A stretch of 17,476 nt of DNA from Legionellaceae bacterium. Its GTDB lineage: Bacteria > Pseudomonadota > Gammaproteobacteria > Legionellales > Legionellaceae. The position numbers and the translations under genes were made by a program. The number at the start of each line of letters is the position of its first letter. Within the stretch, counting starts at the first letter, position 1. The notes beneath the pieces were generated by a model. That model saw only the letters and a list, made by a program, of their open reading frames with translations, had not been told where the DNA came from and ran no database searches. Of this stretch, positions 15,481 to 17,476 are shown one piece after another. The stretch lies in NCBI GenBank assembly GCA_023266075.1, contig JAHFRX010000010.1:779-18254 (forward strand), read 5' to 3'.

Positions 15481-15509
15481 ATTATGTCATATTTATAACA
15501 TAGTTTCCA
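15481..15509 (-). promoter_or_regulatory. Candidate promoter for the small Ser-rich gene
   Basis: On the minus strand TGGAAA (plus positions 15504-15509, 4/6 to the -35 box) is followed after 17 nt by CATAAT (15481-15486, 5/6 to the -10 box). Transcription would start near 15474, about 28 nt before the ATG at 15446. Confidence 0.45.
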
Positions 15510-15554
15510 TATAAATGTGTCGAGATCAAAGACAGTGATTTCAATGTGGAAACT
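15502..15554. repeat. Inverted repeat at the promoter of the small gene
   Basis: AGTTTCCA (15502-15509) and TGGAAACT (15547-15554) are perfect complements. The stem can be extended by a G-T pair and two A-T pairs, leaving a 31-nt loop. The left arm covers the -35 box of the small gene. It may be an operator or the residue of a mobile-element end. Confidence 0.5.
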
Positions 15555-15581
15555 TTAGTCGGAGAGATGCAAATGAAAGAT

Positions 15582-17476
15582 CTAAAGGTCCCCCAATTGA
15601 AGCAATAAATCCTTGATAGCATCAATCCGTTTTTCAGGGTTTGGATCGTCTAAACGTAGCTTTAAACGATTCGGACCCTGCATTTGATAGCGAGCACTAT
15701 GTAATTGAATCAATCGAATGAGTGTCGCGGAATTTAGGTTTGGTTTTTCTGTAAAAGTGATGACGCTTTCTGTTTTTGAAGCACGAATACTGGTAATACC
15801 AATGGTCTTGGCGATTAATTTTAACTCCGCTATTCTAAATAAGTATTTGACCGAGGGCGGCGTACAACCAAATCTATCAATGAACTCAACTTGTAATTCT
15901 CTTAATTGTGCCGTATCGTCGGCATTGTTGACGCGTTTATATAAAATCAATCGAGTACGTACATCAACAATATAGTTGTCTGGAATAATCGCGGAAAGTT
16001 GTAAGTCAATATCAGGGCCATGCCGCATGGGGTTCGTTAAATCTGGAATTTTACCCGTTTTTAAATCATGAACCGCTTTTTCAAGCATTTCCATAAATAA
16101 CGTGAAGCCAATCGCATGCATATTGCCGCTTTGTTCTTCTCCGAGCAAGTCTCCTGCACCGCGAATTTCAAGGTCATGTGTTGCAAGTGTGAATCCTGCA
16201 CCTAAATCCTCTAGAGAAACAATCGCCTCCAGTCGTTTTTTTGCATCCGCTGTGAGGAGTTTTTCATGCGGTGTTAAAAGATAAGCATACGCTTGATGAT
16301 GAGATCGCCCAACACGCCCGCGTAGTTGATGTAATTGTGCAAGGCCAAATTGGTCCGCTCTATCCATAATAATCGTGTTTGCGGTTGGAATATCAATACC
16401 TGTTTCAATGATGGTTGTGCATACCAATACATTAAAACGACGATGATAGAAATCCGACATGATACGCTCTAAATCTCGCTCTCGCATCTGCCCATGTGCA
16501 AAACGCACTTGCGCTTCAGGCATCAACGCTTGAATTTCCTCAGTTGTTTTTACAATTGTTTTAACATCGTTATGTAAAAGAAAAACTTGTCCACCGCGTA
16601 AAATCTCTCGCAAAATTGCCTCGCGTATGAGTGTGGTACTTCGCTCTTGCCAAAATGTTTTTATGGATAGTCTTTTTGCCGGTGGTGTTGCTATTAATGA
16701 AATATCGCGAATCCCTGCCATAGCCATATTTAAGGTTCTTGGAATAGGGGTGGCCGTCATGGAAAGTAAGTCGATATGGGCGCGCAACGTATTGATATAT
16801 TCTTTTTGTTTGACACCAAAACGATGCTCTTCATCGACAATGAGTAAACCTAGGCGTGAAAATTCAATACTCTTTTGAAATAGCTTATGTGTGCCGATCA
16901 CAATATCAACGCGACCTGATTTTAGCTCAGTAATAATTTGCGTTGTTTCTTTAGCATTTCTAAAGCGTGATAAAAGCTCAATTTTCACTGGAAAATCTGC
17001 AAAACGGTCCTTAAATGTCTCGAAATGTTGTGCTGCCAGAAGTGTTGTTGGTACAAGCACACACACTTGCTTATTATTTTGTACGGCAACAAAAGCGGCT
17101 CGCATAGCCACCTCTGTTTTTCCAAAGCCAACATCACCACAGATCAAACGATCCATCGGTTTTTTAGAAGCCATGTCATTTAAAATGGTATCAATGGCTT
17201 GTATTTGATCCGGTGTTTCTTCAAAAGGAAAAGTCTCTACAAAACGAAGATAGTCTTCTTTTCCACATTCATGAGCAAAGCCTTCACTGGCTGCTCGTGT
17301 GGCATACAGTGCGAGCAATTCGACGGCGATATCATGGATTTTTTCACGAGCCGCCTTTTTTTCTTTTTCCCATTGCTCGCTGCCTAAGCGATGAAGTGGG
17401 GCATGTTCACTATCGCTTCCCGTATAACGGCTAATACAATGCAGTGAAGTGACCGGCACGTAGACTTTATCGTCTC
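15582..17476 (-). CDS. mfd: Transcription-repair coupling factor Mfd (C-terminal part; 5' end outside window)
   Basis: Mfd removes RNA polymerase stalled at DNA lesions and recruits UvrA. About 630 C-terminal residues are visible, out of roughly 1150 in the family. The frame stays open to the window edge with family sequence (DDKVYVPVTSLHCISRY), so the GTG at 17459 is not the start. In order there are the end of the RNA-polymerase-interacting region, then the helicase lobes with Walker A GDVGFGKTE (near 17138-17112), DEEH (near 16835), TATPIPRTLNMAM, the motif V-like TTIIETGIDIPTAN, and QLHQLRGRVGRSHHQAY. The TRG-type region (ATHDLEIRGAGDLLGEEQSG) and the C-terminal D7 domain with DNYIVDVRTRLILYKR follow. 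The gene ends AIKDLLLQLGDL. The DNA for AIKDLLLQL is repeated exactly at 15041-15067. Confidence 0.97.
   Translation of the reverse strand, partial: DDKVYVPVTSLHCISRYTGSDSEHAPLHRLGSEQWEKEKKAAREKIHDIAVELLALYATRAASEGFAHECGKEDYLRFVETFPFEETPDQIQAIDTILNDMASKKPMDRLICGDVGFGKTEVAMRAAFVAVQNNKQVCVLVPTTLLAAQHFETFKDRFADFPVKIELLSRFRNAKETTQIITELKSGRVDIVIGTHKLFQKSIEFSRLGLLIVDEEHRFGVKQKEYINTLRAHIDLLSMTATPIPRTLNMAMAGIRDISLIATPPAKRLSIKTFWQERSTTLIREAILREILRGGQVFLLHNDVKTIVKTTEEIQALMPEAQVRFAHGQMRERDLERIMSDFYHRRFNVLVCTTIIETGIDIPTANTIIMDRADQFGLAQLHQLRGRVGRSHHQAYAYLLTPHEKLLTADAKKRLEAIVSLEDLGAGFTLATHDLEIRGAGDLLGEEQSGNMHAIGFTLFMEMLEKAVHDLKTGKIPDLTNPMRHGPDIDLQLSAIIPDNYIVDVRTRLILYKRVNNADDTAQLRELQVEFIDRFGCTPPSVKYLFRIAELKLIAKTIGITSIRASKTESVITFTEKPNLNSATLIRLIQLHSARYQMQGPNRLKLRLDDPNPEKRIDAIKDLLLQLGDL
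15594..15620. repeat. 27-bp direct repeat at the authentic mfd terminus, right copy
   Basis: This is the mfd-borne copy, encoding AIKDLLLQL on the minus strand, identical to 15041-15067. The sequence to its left (the final GDL codons and stop) differs from what follows the left copy (REQL and stop). Confidence 0.9.

Noticed and set aside
15447..15482. ATG at 15482 as start of the small Ser-rich gene
   Set aside because: It lies upstream of the predicted transcription start and lacks a ribosome site, while the ATG at 15446 has AGAGG at good spacing.

Overview
The window reads as a moderately AT-rich gammaproteobacterial chromosome. The ruvB, tolQRAB, ETF:ubiquinone oxidoreductase and mfd products are clearly gammaproteobacterial in type. 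Large, unrecognised, repeat-built proteins sit between housekeeping genes, which is the pattern of host-associated Legionellales (Legionella/Coxiella/Berkiella-like). That placement is inference from gene content; there is no rRNA or other marker here to confirm it.

Left part (1-6360, + strand): the 3' end of an NfrB-type inner-membrane glycosyltransferase with a C-terminal MshEN (c-di-GMP-binding type) domain, then ruvB, then tolQ-tolR-tolA-tolB packed with ATGA overlaps. A secreted S1/P1-type zinc nuclease takes the slot directly after tolB where pal is usually found. Neither ybgC nor pal/cpoB is in this cluster.

Middle part (6270-12031, - strand): a PAP2-superfamily membrane enzyme whose 3' end runs antisense into the nuclease gene, preceded by an overlapping divergent csrA-like gene. 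Next comes a 955-residue protein with repeated 'FFFP' motifs and a Pro/Gln/Ala-rich tail, and then a complete electron-transfer-flavoprotein:ubiquinone oxidoreductase. Good sigma-70-like promoters can be read upstream of the 955-residue protein and the ETF-QO gene.

Right part (12246-17476): a 933-residue + strand protein whose first half is an alpha-solenoid of about 14 repeats of roughly 29 residues. It ends inside a degenerate copy of the mfd 3' end. A small Ser-rich - strand gene follows, then the authentic mfd 3' end, cut by the window edge. A perfect 27-bp direct repeat taken from the mfd terminus brackets the small gene. This looks like the footprint of an insertion into, or a partial duplication of, the mfd terminus, and it is the most unusual structural feature of the window.

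The best candidates for undescribed biology are the two giant repeat proteins (possible secreted effectors), the mfd-terminus duplication with its cargo gene, and the CsrA paralogue that has lost the usual N-terminal arginines. No tRNA, rRNA, CRISPR array or recognisable transposase was seen. No stretch over 300 bases is without a gene.
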